Shown here: positions 31,271 to 43,000 of the stretch, piece by piece
How the letters are laid out: each line of letters begins with the position of its first letter
Position numbering within the stretch: position 1 is the first letter of the stretch
NCBI GenBank assembly: GCA_905221605.1
Contig: CAJNDS010002382.1
Coordinates: 62,001 to 126,000 of the forward strand
From: Symbiodinium natans
Taxonomy: Eukaryota; Sar; Dinophyceae; Suessiales; Symbiodiniaceae
Reading direction: 5' to 3'
Length of the DNA: 64,000 nt
Program-made: the position numbers and the translations under genes
The notes under the pieces: generated by a model
Told to the model about the DNA's origin: nothing
Database searches by the model: none
Seen by the model: the letters and a program-made list of their open reading frames with translations, nothing else

Positions 31271-31639
31271 ATGTCGTTGGAGCGTGGCAACGGGGGACAC
31301 ACACCTCCAAAGAGGCAGCCGCCTGCCACTGTTGACTTTACGCCGCCGAAGCCACCCAAAAGACGCCGGCTACAGGTGACTTGGGGACAGTTCGTGGCCA
31401 GTCTGACAGCCGACTACGAGTCTTTCCTACGAGACCAAGCTCGAGCCCCTGAGCCTTGGCCCCTCCTTCAAGAGCAGTGGGATGCAATGATGCGGCAAGT
31501 CCTCCGAACCAACCGAGACCCTGCCACGCTGGGCCCTGCGCCTCACTTCATGCAGCAGGGTGTGGACGAAGTACTCGTCGAGCAGGACAGGAACACTGAT
31601 GATTCAGATGCTGAAACTCTGATCATGGGACAACAGTAG
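31271..31639 (+). CDS. Small proline/basic-rich unknown protein
   Basis: From the Met at 31271 the frame gives 122 residues: a basic, proline-rich leader with PKPPKRRRLQ (a possible nuclear localisation signal at about residues 24-34), then WGQFVASLTADYESFLRDQA and LLQEQWDAMMRQVLRTN, which look helical, and an acidic tail NTDDSDAETL. An upstream in-frame Met at 31211 is less likely because its leader is Cys/Pro-rich and atypical. No family recognised. The segment WxxFVxxL...F resembles the KWNQFV segment of the small duplicated gene at 33.65 kb, but the match is too short to argue homology. Confidence 0.45.
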   Translation: MSLERGNGGHTPPKRQPPATVDFTPPKPPKRRRLQVTWGQFVASLTADYESFLRDQARAPEPWPLLQEQWDAMMRQVLRTNRDPATLGPAPHFMQQGVDEVLVEQDRNTDDSDAETLIMGQQ

Positions 31640-31794
31640 ATCAGAATCAGAATTTAGCCCCAGGACCAGCGACGTTGAAAAAAGTTGGGTCATGAGCCGG
31701 GGGGGGGGGTGGCAGCTGCAGTAGAAGCCCAGGCAGTAGCCTTTTTTCACAGGTGTAACCATCAAACCGCAAGCAGCTGTCCATTTTCTGCTAG

Positions 31795-32840
31795 CACTCA
31801 CAAAGCGCAACCGGTTGCGCTATGTATATTCCTGCAAGCACACAGCCGTAAGTGTCTTCCAGGTGCTTGCAACCTGCAAGCACTCACAAAGCGCAACCGG
31901 TTGCGCTATGTATTTTCCTGCAAGCACAGAGCCGTAAGTGTCTTCCAGGTACTTGCAACCTTCCTGCACCGTACCCAGAGTGATCATGGATCATGTAATT
32001 GGGTTGCTGCGTTTGGAAGCGGCTAGATGCTCCCTCCCAAGCTCCCGGCCAGGACAGAAGATTGCCACAGCCTGCCAGCCTGGCCAACTCGCTTGCGAGG
32101 CAGAGTCTGCTTGATTTCAAGGTTCTTTCGACAGAACATGTACTGTACTGGTGGTCGAGGTTTAGGGTCTAGGGTTCGGATGGCCATTTGTTTGCTTGTT
32201 GGCGGTGCCCTCCCCGCTACACTCTCCCCCTTTACCTGCAACCTGCAAGCACTCACAAAGCGCAACCGGTTGCGCTATGTATATTCCTGCAAGCACACAG
32301 CAGTAATGAGTAAGTGTCTTCCAGGTGCTTGCAACCTGCAAGCACTCACAAAGCGCAACCGGTTGCGCTATGTATATTCCTGCAAGCACACAGCAGTAAT
32401 AAGTAAGTGTCTTCCAGGTGCTTGCAACCTGCAAGCACTCACAAAGAGCAACCGGTTGCGCTATGTATATTCCTGCAAGCACACAGCCGTAAGTGTCTTC
32501 CAGGTGCTTGCAACCTGCAAGCACTCACAAAGCGCAACCGGTTGCGCTATGTATATTCCTGCAAGCACACAGCAGTAATAAGTAAGTGTCTTCCAGGTGC
32601 TTGCAACCTTCCGGCACCGTACCCAGAGTGATCATGGATCATGGATCATGTAATTGGGTTGCTGCGTTTGGAAGCGGCTAGATGCTCCCAAGCTCCCGGC
32701 CAGGGCAGAAGATTGCGACAGCCCACCAGCCTGGCACTGGCAGCTAGTGCAAGGCCAGACACTAGGTCCCACACCAGCTGCCCTATGCATCTTCCTGCAA
32801 GCACACACAAACCGCAACCGGTTGCACTATGTGTATTCCT
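31795..32840 (+). repeat. Palindromic satellite arrays with an internal ~640-bp duplication
   Basis: Two units near 31795-31950, four to five units at 32225-32610 and a degenerate unit at about 32800-32840, all with CAACCGGTTG centres. One copy (about 32448) has GAGCAACC instead of GCGCAACC. The sequence after each array, starting near GTACCCAGAGTGATCATGGA (about 31970 and 32615), is duplicated, so array plus flank was copied together. Confidence 0.85.
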
Positions 32841-33204
32841 GCAACCACCCCGACACCGGACTGCAGGATCCCACAACCTTCCTGCGCTCACAATCATCAT
32901 GTAGCATGTATGGACTGCTGAGTCTGAGGCAGCAATATCCCATCATGAATGTTCTACTTCTCGCCTGTCAAAGCAACCCAAGCCTGCCCTGAGGCTGGGA
33001 AGGGTGTTCGGAGTGGGTGCAATAGTGCTGAAACATGCACTTACTACTCAACCTGGATCCACAAAAGGGGCAGCCATTTGCTTGCTTCTTGGGCGTTCTC
33101 TCCCCCAAAGCTTACTTGTGCTTGTGCTGCCCCGGCCCCTGCCTTGGAGTTCCGCTGCTGCAGGCCCCTGCCCCCGGAAAGACCTGCAGAGCCACCGACT
33201 TCTC

Positions 33205-33470
33205 AAAAGACATGAAGGCGGGCCGTTTTAGGGCTTTGCAACTTTAGTTTACAAGAGCATTCTTGTTTGGCTGGAGATTGTGTTTGGAATGGTTTGGGAG
33301 GATGATGTTTTCTAGTTCCAGGAATTCTGACAGGTGATTTGCAAGAAATTATGATTGCAAACGAGTTCCTGCTCACCTGTCGTCCCCACACAGAAACAAA
33401 CGGCTTGCGCCGAAAGGTGCAGCCTGAAAGGCAAGGTTCCTTAGAATTGCAAACAGTTCCTACTCTCTGC
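33205..33470 (+). repeat. Dispersed repeat, copies at 43.88 and 48.13 kb
   Basis: Starts GGGCCGTTTTAGGGCTTT, continues TTTACAAGAGCATTCTTG, CTAGTTCCAGGAATTCTGAC and GCGCCGAAAGGTGCAGCC. A near-complete direct copy lies at 43875-44140 and a truncated one at about 48130-48205. Confidence 0.8.
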
Positions 33471-33473
33471 CAG

Positions 33474-34406
33474 TGACCCTCTGAAACCGTTGAGGCTCGA
33501 GTGCAGGGCTCATACAGTGGGTCACCGAAACACAAGCAGTATAGGTGCAATAGAGAAATCTTAAAGGAGAGGAATTCCACTGAAGGGCTTCTATGTACAG
33601 GTGCAGCCAAAAAAACCTGACACACTAGGTCACCGAAACACGAGCTGCCATGGACCCGCGGTCTGCTCTGAAGTCAAAAGCAAAGCCGACGGAGCCACCT
33701 GCACCTTGGCTGGATGCGCAGCGGACCTCAGAGCAGCAGCCGGCTGAGATGCTTCAGACTGCTCTGCAGGCGAAAGCACAGCCGACGGAGCCAGCTGCAC
33801 GGCTGGATGCGCAGCGGACCTCAGAGCAGCAGCCGGCTGAGATGCTTCAGACTGAGGTGGAGCTTCAGGGTGAGGTGGAGCTTCAGGGTGACGTGGAGCA
33901 GGGTGACGTGGAGCAGGGTGAGGTGGAGCAGGGTGAGGCGGAGCCCCGGACATGTTTTGGATTTTTCGTTTGATGGTTTTCATGTGTTGTGCAAGTCCAG
34001 TCAGGCACTTAATCCAAGTCTAAACTTAAGTGACTGCAGAGCACATCCGCTCCAAGTGGAACCAGTTCGTGGCTGAGCTCCCCACTTGGTGGAGCCACCT
34101 GAAGGTCAAGGGCTCCGGATCCGTTTCAAGCTCTCTCAAGTGACAGGAGAGGAGAGGTTCCTTTGACCGACTGCACAGCTGACAATTGCAACACCCTGGC
34201 AAAAGAAGATTCGCTGTTCTAGAAGTCTGCAGAGAATCCAAAGACCGAAGCCCTGGTGTGTCACAAAAAGCTGAGGTCGGTTGCCTGGGCCGATGGTTCG
34301 CCTTCGAGGCCTGTTGCCAGGGTCACAGCTTCCACAACGAAGTCCCACAATAACAAAACCATCTGCTGAAGCACAGCTGTCGACTGAGTTTACACTTCAC
34401 AGTCAC
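33474..34406 (+). repeat. Inner inverted repeat, left arm (~0.94 kb)
   Basis: Reverse complement of 49508-50455 with a few small indels. It begins near CTCTGCCAGTGACCC and ends at the assembly gap, so the true arm could be longer. It contains the first copy of a small two-exon gene. Together the arms enclose the methyltransferase, DUF7869 and coiled-coil/ADP-ribosyltransferase-like genes. Confidence 0.85.
33650..34143 (+). CDS. Small acidic repeat gene, copy 1
   Basis: Exon 1 (from 33650) encodes MDPRSALKSKAKPTEPPAPW, then two ~33-residue repeats containing LDAQRTSEQQPAEMLQT, then a run of short EVELQG/DVEQG repeats. A second exon after about 34020 would encode VTAEHIRSKWNQFVAELP and TWWSHLKVKGSGS, giving a folded-looking C-terminus. 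This copy has an insertion of about 25 bp near 34130 that creates an early stop at 34141, whereas the inverted copy at 50270-49738 reads on to FDRLHS. Splice sites are uncertain. Function unknown; the exon-2 helix with paired tryptophans might be a protein-binding segment. Confidence 0.4.
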
Positions 34407-34506
34407 NNNNNNNNNNNNNNNNNNNNNNNNNNNNNNNNNNNNNNNNNNNNNNNNNNNNNNNNNNNNNNNNNNNNNNNNNNNNNNNNNNNNNNNNNNNNNN
34501 NNNNNN
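34407..34506. other. Assembly gap of 100 N
   Basis: Exactly 100 N, the conventional placeholder for a gap of unknown size. It sits at the inner end of the left inverted repeat arm and upstream of the first visible exon of the 34.5-36.3 kb gene, so the start of that gene may be missing. Confidence 1.
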
Positions 34507-36271
34507 GTCGGCTGGCATCCAAAGCCAGGGCAACCAGAAGCCCGCCGGTTTCCTGAAGAAGGAAGACCTGGTGGACGTCCTGGATTGCCACCCGTTCGCA
34601 GGGGACATGGCATTGGGTGCCAGCCGACTGAGAATGGCTAGCAACCTCCCATGCCGTTTGCGCGTGTGGAACCTGGAGTTCACAGGGAGCCACTTGGAAA
34701 GCACTTGGAAGTAATGGTTTTTTTTGCAAACCAGAGTTCCCAAGAAACAGCATAGAAGCTCATGTTTGCCAGGGTTTCCAAGTTTCAGTACAGGCCAGGG
34801 CACAGCCTTTGCCATGAAAAGGTTGGCGCAAATGGTTGCGTCCAAATGGCTGAGCAAGCAGCTGCAGCTGTTCGAGCGCCAGGAATCCAGCAATGTCTTG
34901 AAGCCCGTGCTGCCGAGGATGGATGAGACCCTGACTCAAGGAGTCCACGAGGCCTACCAGGGCTTGGGCAAGCTGAGTTTGCGAGTCCTGGCTGCTTGCT
35001 GCAGATTATGAGTGTATAGAGACAGAACAGAGAGAAACCAGCTTCAGAGGAAGGGAGACATAGCTGAGGTTCTGCGCGGCCATGTGACAATGCTGGACCC
35101 GGTGAAGGTCGCTGAGTTCCAAACTGGTCCTCCGAGTGTGCGGGCTGCAACTGTGCTGCAGCTGAGCCATTAATCCACAGATATCTATATATATATATAC
35201 ATACTTATTGCTCCTCCCTTTCCCTAATCCTGAGACCTCATCCTGAGGCGATCAAAGCCATGGAGGAGGAGCACTTGGAGCACTGGTCCGAGGCATTGAG
35301 TTGCTTCCAGAGCGGCACCACCGTCCAGAACGACACCAGCACGGAGGATCCCAGGCCGGTTGTTCCAGGGGAAGATGAGCAAGGAGAAGCAGGGGCAGGA
35401 GAGGGCAAGATCCAGGTACTGTCTGACCCAGCCGCCATTGAGAGCCCTGACCTCGACTGCAAGAGTTTCGACAACTCGAAGGTCCTCATCATCAAGAAGA
35501 ACGGTGAGTACTTCTTGAAGGCCACTGCAGACCTCAGCCTCCCGCGCGGCTTTAGAATCGCAGGCTGCGGTGGTGGGAAGCTGACTCAGCAGCAAGGAGC
35601 CCACTCCGTCGGCTTTGAACTTGACCAGGGTGACAAGACCTGGGTTGAGGTGGCAATCGGCCAAAGCTCGGACGATGCCGAAGTTGAAGGCGTCGTCAAG
35701 AAGGGCTCGATTGAGCACAGGGCGACCTTGTACCAGGTCCTCAAGGAGTTCCTGACCTAGAGTTGGACACTCACCCTAAACCCTAAACCCGAGCCCCTAC
35801 ACCCTAAACCCTAAACCTTAAATTGAGCCCAGGCTGCACAAGACCACCGCCAGCAAGGAGATCCTTTGCGCCGGCTGGAAGTTCACCACAAAGCCAGCCG
35901 GCGCTGGCTCTCACGGCTGGAATGTGGAGAAGACGGAGAATTGGTTCTACGCCTTGAGGGACAAGGATGAGAAGAAGACCACTCCTGGAAATGTTGTTTC
36001 TTTTGCTGCGTTAGCCGTTCAATTCTGCAAGTTCCTACTCCATTCTGCCTTTCTTGCTGTCTTGCTGCATGTTTTGTTCTCCTGCTTCTTACCGGCTCAG
36101 GCAAGAGAGATGATCCTTGCGGATGTGAAGTTCTCCCCCTCCATTGTCTGGAGCTGGAAGTTTGCCTTCGACCCGGTGCACGCAAAGTTGACAGCAAAGA
36201 AGCCGACTTTGGTTTTGAATGAGGCACTGCGTTTGAAGAGCGGCCAGTATGTCAAGCTCGGCCAAGCTTGA
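34507..36271 (+). CDS. Multi-exon gene of unknown function, 5' end in gap
   Basis: Coding sense moves between frames as expected of short exons. Exon pieces: about 34508-34713 (FLKKEDLVDVLDCHPFAGDM), about 34788-34975 (MKRLAQMVASKWLSKQLQLF, LPRMDETLTQGVHEAYQGLG), about 35020-35160 (GDIAEVLRGHVTMLDPVKV), about 35225-35753 (MEEEHLEHWSEALSCFQSG, VLIIKKNGEYFLKATADLSL), about 35828-35980 (KEILCAGWKFTTKPAGAGSH) and 36104-36271 (DVKFSPSIVWSWKFAFDP, stop). The intron near 35755-35827 appears to start with GA (CCT|GACCTAG) and contains two CCCTAAACCCTAAACCC blocks; the next appears to start GAAATG. Both ends are AG|G-like, as known for dinoflagellate introns. No family recognised. The acidic, charged middle part and the Trp-rich C-terminus give no clear function. 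Confidence 0.5.
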
Positions 36272-37282
36272 GCTTAAAGCAGCAGCACAGTTCAACCCAG
36301 GAAAGAGCTTAAAGCCTCTGGAGGTCCGAGGAAACGGCACAGGGTCAAGTCTTCAATTTTGGATGTCTGCGTAGTAAGTTCGGAGCCTGGGCTGCCTCAC
36401 TGATCCTACACGGGGTGGTGGTCTTTATGCATGGTTCTTGTTTCATTAGGCAAATATTCGGGGTCCTGTACATTTAGGGGCTGTGTTAAAGCATGAGGGT
36501 AACAGAGAAAGAGGCCACCACCAGCCTTTCTAAGGTTTAACCTGACAGCATCAGCAAAGTTCAAACCAGGAAAGAGTCTTAAGCTACTGCAGATCAAGGT
36601 TGGAAATCCGAGCGTGCGCAGGCTCAAATGTTTAGTGTGTGCGAAGTCAGTTCGGATCCTGGACAGCTTCACTGAGCCTTGGACCCTCTCACTGGTTCAG
36701 TCTTGAAGCCTGGCCTGAGAAGTAAGATTAGGGTCTGACACTAGGGGGCCGAGGAAACGGCGCAGGATCCTCAATGACTGTTTCCCTGCAAGTTTGCCTG
36801 ATCCTGGGGCCCTCTGGTGGGTTCAAGCTTTGAACAGCAGCACAGTTCAACCCAGGAAAGTTTCTGACTCTTGGGTCCGAGGAAACGGCGCAGGGTCACC
36901 TTGTCAACTCGGCTCCACTGTTGTGAGCAAAACTAGCCAGGGCAGTGCATGTGCTTGGCAACACAGAGCCGCTTTAAGGGTTCAGGGTTGAAGTGTTTTG
37001 AGAATCCTCCAGGTACAGATTTGGAGCTGAAGTGAAGCACCAGTCGGAGCCCGAGCTTGCCTTCGGTTATACATCTTTGGCGCAACGTTGTTGCAGAGCA
37101 GTCTTTAATTTTGGCTGAAGCATGCAGCGAGCAGTGCAGGACTAGGCACAGAAGCAGAGCAGGACTGGGCACAGAAGCAAGACAAGAAAAGCCATGCAGA
37201 CCATTGGAGTTCATGAAGAGCTTACTCAGTGCAATGCCGGGTTCAGAACCTCATCCTGCACAGATTGTGGCATTGCTTTGCA
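36272..37282 (+). repeat. Imperfect repeats between genes
   Basis: The phrase CAGCACAGTTCAACCCAGGAAAG and the linked phrase GGTCCGAGGAAACGGCGCAGG recur near 36280-36345, 36545-36600, 36750 and 36836-36895 with variations. From about 37140 to 37282 there is a diverged copy of the methyltransferase gene's second exon (compare 37480-37640). No separate gene seen. Confidence 0.55.
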
Positions 37283-39475
37283 ATGTCGATGAGTGATGAG
37301 TCGACGTCAGAACCTTCTGGAGAACCTCCCCAGCCGAAGTCGACTGAGACAGGACTTTGCCATAGCTATGTTATTCATATTTGTGTTCCTGACAATAAAG
37401 TCAATAAAGCAAGGACATTCTGAAGAAGAATCTCAAGAGACATCAGAAGCTCCGGCCAGTCCGGAAACTCGTCGCATACAGCAAGCAGAAAAGGACTGGG
37501 CGCAGAAGCAAGGCAAGAAGAAGCGAAAAGCAAACCATGCAGACCAAGTCAGCTCGGACCATGAAGATGATGCTCAGCAGAATCCCGGGTTGAGAAGCTC
37601 ATCTTGCACCGATTTTGCAAGCTACCTCCTGAACAATGTGCTTTCCAGTGCAGAGCTGAAAAAAATCACAGCGAATGAAGTGAAGTTTGCAGAATTCTGT
37701 GCCGGCATGGGCACCGGTTCGCAGTCGCTGGCTCCTTGTCTGGGATAGTGCACTGACTCATGTTGTTTGCCTGCAGCAGTAGCTGGATATGCCAGTTTTG
37801 CCTGAGGCGATGTGGCAAAGAGTCTTGCGGCAAGACCATGACATATCACTGGAGGTTACACCATGTTTTTACACTGAACATGTCAAGTGGAAGCGAGAGG
37901 TGTTGCAAAAGATGCTGGCAGCTCAGGGGCACAATTTGGGTAAAGTGCCTGTGTATGGACCCACCTCAGAACTGGGATCGGTGCCGGCAGCAGCCCTGCC
38001 ATCACTATCCCTGGCTATCATTGGTGTGGAATGTGACGATGTGTCGAACCAGACCAGAACCCCGAAGAGCATTGTGGATGCTAGCGGACACAGTGGGAGC
38101 AGTTTCCTTGAGTTCCACAACTTCATCAAGGGCCTGGAGTGGTCGAAGAAGCCGGTGGCCATCATGTGGGAGTGCGTCAAAAATTTGGATGCTCACAGGC
38201 AAAGCTTGGATGAAAAAGGTACATCTGTGATAGATGACCTGATGCGAAAGCAAGGCTACGTTTCATGCTTCCAGGCAACTTTGCTGCTTTGGGATTCGGG
38301 GTTGTTTGGTTGTGAGACGCATTCAGGATTGATGGAAGCGGTTCAGATCGATTCCACACAATTGCTGAAGGTTGTGAACACCTACAACTTCGCCCTGCCG
38401 CAGAGCAGAAACAGAATCTATGGAATAAGCCTGAAAGTTCAACCAGGTCTTGTGCCTTTGGCTGCAGCTTACAGAAATTGAGGCCCTCTTTTTGTGCAGT
38501 GAAGTTCAAATGAAATCTTCGCGCCTGAGGGACTGGAGGCTGAAAAGGAAGCCAGCCACAAGGTCTTTTTGGCTTGGCAGCTGATGAGGCGATGCCAAGT
38601 GAAATGGCGGGAGCCTTTGGTTGCTTTGTGGCAGAGAAGCACAGATCAGCAAGCAGCCTGGCTACACCAGAGCAGAAGCCTGCCACTAGCACATGTCTCA
38701 ATCTGGACTCACCACAGCCAAGGAGCCTGCGAAGCGAAAGGCTGCTGCAGGCAGAGCAGCGTCCTGCCAGAAGTGGCCGAAGGATCATGCCGAGTACAAG
38801 AAGAAGAATGACATCTCGGAGGTCGATTTGCAGGTTCCACAGGTAAGATGGGTCCTTGAATGTTCTGGCCTCAGCACTGTCCGCTGCGCTGGGTTCTTCA
38901 GTTTGACCACAATTTGTGGAAGCATTGCTCCAGTGCAAGGCCTGCAGAAATTGGACCTGCCAAAGAGAGAGCTGGAAGCGACTTTGCTGTCTTTTGCCTG
39001 CTTGCGCAAGAGACTGGGGCGAGCAGCCGGGACTGCACAGCGGGTCAACCAACATGTTGGTTCTCACTCAGTCCATGTCTCATTCGACCCCAGGACATCG
39101 ACACCTCCAAGCTGTGTCCTGCTCTGCATTATCTGGCTTGGAACAGGCACAATGTTTATTTTTCAATTTCAATTTCGTGTGTGCTCCAGGCATGTCATCC
39201 CCTCTGGAGACTCTTTGACAAGACACAAGTGGAGGAGCTTTCATCCATGCCTACTTCCACAGAAGCGGTTTTTGTACTTGGACAAGGAAGGGGTGCATCT
39301 GAACAGATCGCCTACTTTTGTCATGAGCCTGCAAGGCTTGTCAGCCCTTGAGCTGAAAGCTGCGGGCCTGACAGACTTGAGCACTGCCCGAGCACAAGAG
39401 CTGGCAGGCAATGCCTTCACAATGAATGTCGCAGCCTGTATCCTGCTTTGCATTCTCATACATGTTCTGGACTAG
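37283..39475 (+). CDS. Cytosine-5 DNA methyltransferase-like gene
   Basis: Exons read on the plus strand. From a Met at 37283 comes a Ser/Glu/Lys-rich leader (KDWAQKQGKKKRKAN), then motif I FAEFCAGMGTGSQSL (exon ending about 37730). The exon from 37855 holds motif II-like VTPCFYTEHVKW, motif IV-like IIGVECDDVSNQT with the catalytic Cys but Glu in place of the usual Pro, motif VI WECVKNL (the ENV motif) and motif VIII NFALPQSRNRIYGI. A linker exon (QKWPKDHAEYKKKND) ends at a GTAAG donor at 38842. The last exon has motif X-like AQELAGNAFTMNVAACILL and a stop at 39473. All main C5-methyltransferase motifs appear in order, so the enzyme would transfer methyl from S-adenosylmethionine to cytosine. 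Whether the VEC variant is active is unknown. C5 methyltransferases carried by mobile elements are known in dinoflagellates. An alternative start is the Met at 37293 in another frame. Confidence 0.75.
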
Positions 39476-39599
39476 TTGCACAGATACCAGCTGCTCCGGG
39501 CAAAACCTGTTCTTGCCTCGTCCCTCTCCTTTTCTTAAAGAGTTGTATTGCCGGGTTGGGTTTTGAGCGGCAAGTCTTGAGTTGCTTGACGAAGCTGCT

Positions 39600-39800
39600 T
39601 CTGCCAAACCCTAGACCCTTAAACCCTTAGACCCTTAGACCCTTAGACCCTTCAACCCTTCAACCCTTCAGCCCTTCAGCCCTTCAGCTCTTCAACCCTT
39701 CAACCAGCAAACCCTTTAGCCCTTTTAACCCCCAGAACCCTTTAGCCCTTTAACCCCTAAACACTTTAACAAGTTAGCCCTGAAACCCTTCAACTCTTAA
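39600..39800 (+). repeat. CCCTTAGA / CCCTTCAA minisatellite
   Basis: Tandem 8-10 bp units (CCCTTAGA, CCCTTCAA, CCCTTCAG, CCCTTTAG) after the methyltransferase stop codon; another telomere-like derivative. Nothing else is visible up to 40050. Confidence 0.8.
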
Positions 39801-40051
39801 AACCTTTCAAGCTGTGCCGAACCCGCCATGGACTTTGCACTGAAGTTCTCTGCATCCTTGCAGAGATGCCGTAAACTGGACAGAGGATGTCTACACTGCA
39901 AGAATCGTCTCTTGCAGGGGAAAAACAGCTTTATTCCATTCTTTTCCGGATCGGTTTAGACATGTAAACTCTCAACCCCAAACCCTAAACCCATGTCCTC
40001 CTCCCCCCAGACCTCTGGCCCACTGCAGTTTGGAAAGGTTGCTACCTGAAC

Positions 40052-43000
40052 GTGGCCCCTTACATGAATGAGCTGCAAGTGTATTCCAGCCAGCTTCATC
40101 GGCTTGATCGGGCTGTAGCAGACCGGGACATCCTCTGGGTTTTTAGCCGATCCTTGAGCTACGAGTCGGAGTCCAAAGAGAAACATGTAAAGAAGAGAAA
40201 AGCCCCGTCCTGTATGATTTTTGGAAAGCCTAAGAGGCGGAAGGCCAGTTCATCGACAAGCCGGGCTCCTCATGAATCTGGGAGCTCTCAGGCCACCAGC
40301 GAGCCATCAGAAAAGTCTGAACAAAGTACTTCTGAGCCAGACTATGAGGACGATGCTAAGGCTGATGATGAGTCCACATCAACTTCCCAGCCGGAGTCGG
40401 AGGGATCTGATGTGTTCTCAGCCGAGGAGAGCAAGCCTGGACCTTCTGCTCCCCAGAGAAGGAAGCAGTACAAAAGAAGGGTTTGCACCAAAAAGCCTTC
40501 TGTACAGTTGGAAGGCATCGTCCCTGCCAGTCTCAGAGTTTGTTTCAAGAGCGCTCTGGCTTTCCTTTGTGCATCTTCTTCGCAATTGGCAGTTCTTTTT
40601 GTGCTTTCTTTGCTTCACTTTCCCTTGCGGGTTGTTTTGTTCAGAGTTCACTGTCAAGGTTGGCTATGGTCGCGTGCACCGAGTGTTTGGGCAAGCAATT
40701 TGTGCAACTTTTATCATTGTTTCACTGCATTGATGTTTATTCAGCCATGCGCATTGAAGAACAAAGGTGTTACAAGGGGTGCCAGACAGGCGTGCCGAGG
40801 CCAACTCCATGAGATCAAAGAACCCGGCGAACAGTCCGATGCTGCGGGTTTGCAAGCTATTTCTGTGGCATCGTTATCAGTACGATGCTGAAGGCATGCC
40901 AGACAAGTTCCGATTCGAGACAAGTTCTTCCGGCGCACACAAGACCAAGATCGTCGACTCGATCCTTGTTTGGTCAAGCACTTTTTCGATGTGTTTGCTT
41001 CTCAATCATGATCGCAAGTTCAGAGTTTGTGTAGAAGAAGCAGGGTTTTCTAAGCCCCAAACCCCAAACACCAATGGAGGCGGCGGCAGTTGGAAGCAAG
41101 AAGCGGATCGTCATCTTCGTCTGACGTAGATGCTGCAGAAGATGCTGAAGCTCGCACAGTGGCATCATGCTCTCTGCAATGCTGCTCGCTCCTTGAAGCA
41201 CCTGAGAAGGTGCTAGGCGGTCCAGGTGTCGGACCAGGTCCCAGGCGGTATCTGGGTGTGGCTCGACCTGCTATGATGTTCCTATGGCTCCAGCAATGGG
41301 CCAAAGAGAACAGTCACCCTGTACCGTCCTTCAGCACTTTCTGCCGGGCAGTCCGAGAGTGCCGCGGGTGGCTCAAGTTCCGCAAGAATGCTGGAGAGCA
41401 TCCCGTTTGCGACACTTGCTGGCTGCTTGGCCTAGACTCAGCAGTTTTGTGGGCAGTCCAGTCCATGTAGGTGCATGGGGCACAGAAACAGAGTGACTTA
41501 AGGAGCTTCAAACAGCAACTCCGGCAGCATCTCACTGCTGCTCAGAGAGCCCAGCCCCTGGGCACAAACGAGACCCGAAGAGAATTGCGACCTCTCTGTG
41601 GGGATAAGTATCCAGCCCTGAGCAAGGACCTTGGATGAGTACATCAGACACCTGATGCTTCAATGGCAGGATCGCGAGGCAGACCTTCGGTGGGCAGCTC
41701 TCAGCGTTCAGCTGAGGACAACTTTGCGTTCTTCGGCAAGTTTAGCATTCACTTTTCTGTTGACCCCGATCAGCTTACACAGAGACCCTGTCAAGAACTC
41801 TGAGGATTTTTAGCTTGATGCCCCAGGAAAGTAATTCTTTTTACAGGCGCTAGGGCAGGTGTCCTGCAAAATGGCCATATGGTTTTGGGTATTTGTTTTG
41901 TGCAAGGAATGGGAGTCAGGATGAGGGACATCCAGGAATCCCTCAGCGTTCTGCTGCTCCGGGCCGATGCCCTGGACCAGGCTAAACACAAGTGTCCCAG
42001 GGTACTGACTAAGACACATGCCTTCGACGCTTTGCTGAGACCGAGCCTGTCGGTGATGATGCTGTGGGCCCAAGGCCACGCCCTGGCCTTTGACATAAAG
42101 GACCCAGACAACTTCAAGAACACCAACTCGAACGTTGAAGGGATGGCTCGGGTATTGGACATCGTCTACAGGAGTTGCAACTCTTCCCTTCCTCACCACG
42201 TGGCCATCTTGCAGGACAACTGTTCTCGAGATTGTAAAAATGGGTTGTTGCTTTCCTGGTGCATCAAACTCAAAGTCCTCGGGGTTCTCGACAAGATCTC
42301 CCTGCTGTACCCTGAAAAAGGGCATACCCATGGGCCGCTGGATGCCCTAGGCGGGCAGGCAGTTGTCAAGTGCTCCAACAGCGAGTTTAGCACACCAGAT
42401 GAGCTGGTGTCCCTGTACACTGGATTCCTTCAGGATTCCAAGGTGGATGGTGGTGCATCTTTCCGAGGTGCTTGGAAAGGCATTTCGGCCATGGTTATGT
42501 AAGAGTCTTTGTGGTATTTCGGCCATGGTTTGAGGATCCAGAGTTTTGCCTGGAGAGGGGCTGGTGGGGGGAAGGGGGGAGGGGGGGTTGGAAACTATCA
42601 ATTTTAATTCCGAGTGGTTACCAAGCAACAGCAAGGCGACCAACAAGCCGACTGGAAGAGCTGGTGGGAAGAGCTTGGCTTGGTTTTTGCAAACCTAACA
42701 GGACCGCAAGCGCCACACTCGCTGCTGCTACTGCAAGTGAGAGCTTTCTTTTCTGTGTGAGAGGTTGGCTTGGTATAGGCAGATCCTGGTGTGAAAATTT
42801 GAAGAAACTTTGTAGCCCAGGTTTGAGATCACAACTCTCAGAGCACTGGGGTACCTGCAAGTGCCTGTGACAGCATGGCCAGGGGCCCCAGCTTCCCACC
42901 CTGAGGACATCGTCCTCGTTGTAAGACAAAGGATGGCTTCTCGTCGATACTTTCAGGTGTGCCTGCTACTCCCTGGAGCACAAGTGCCGGCGATGAAAGC

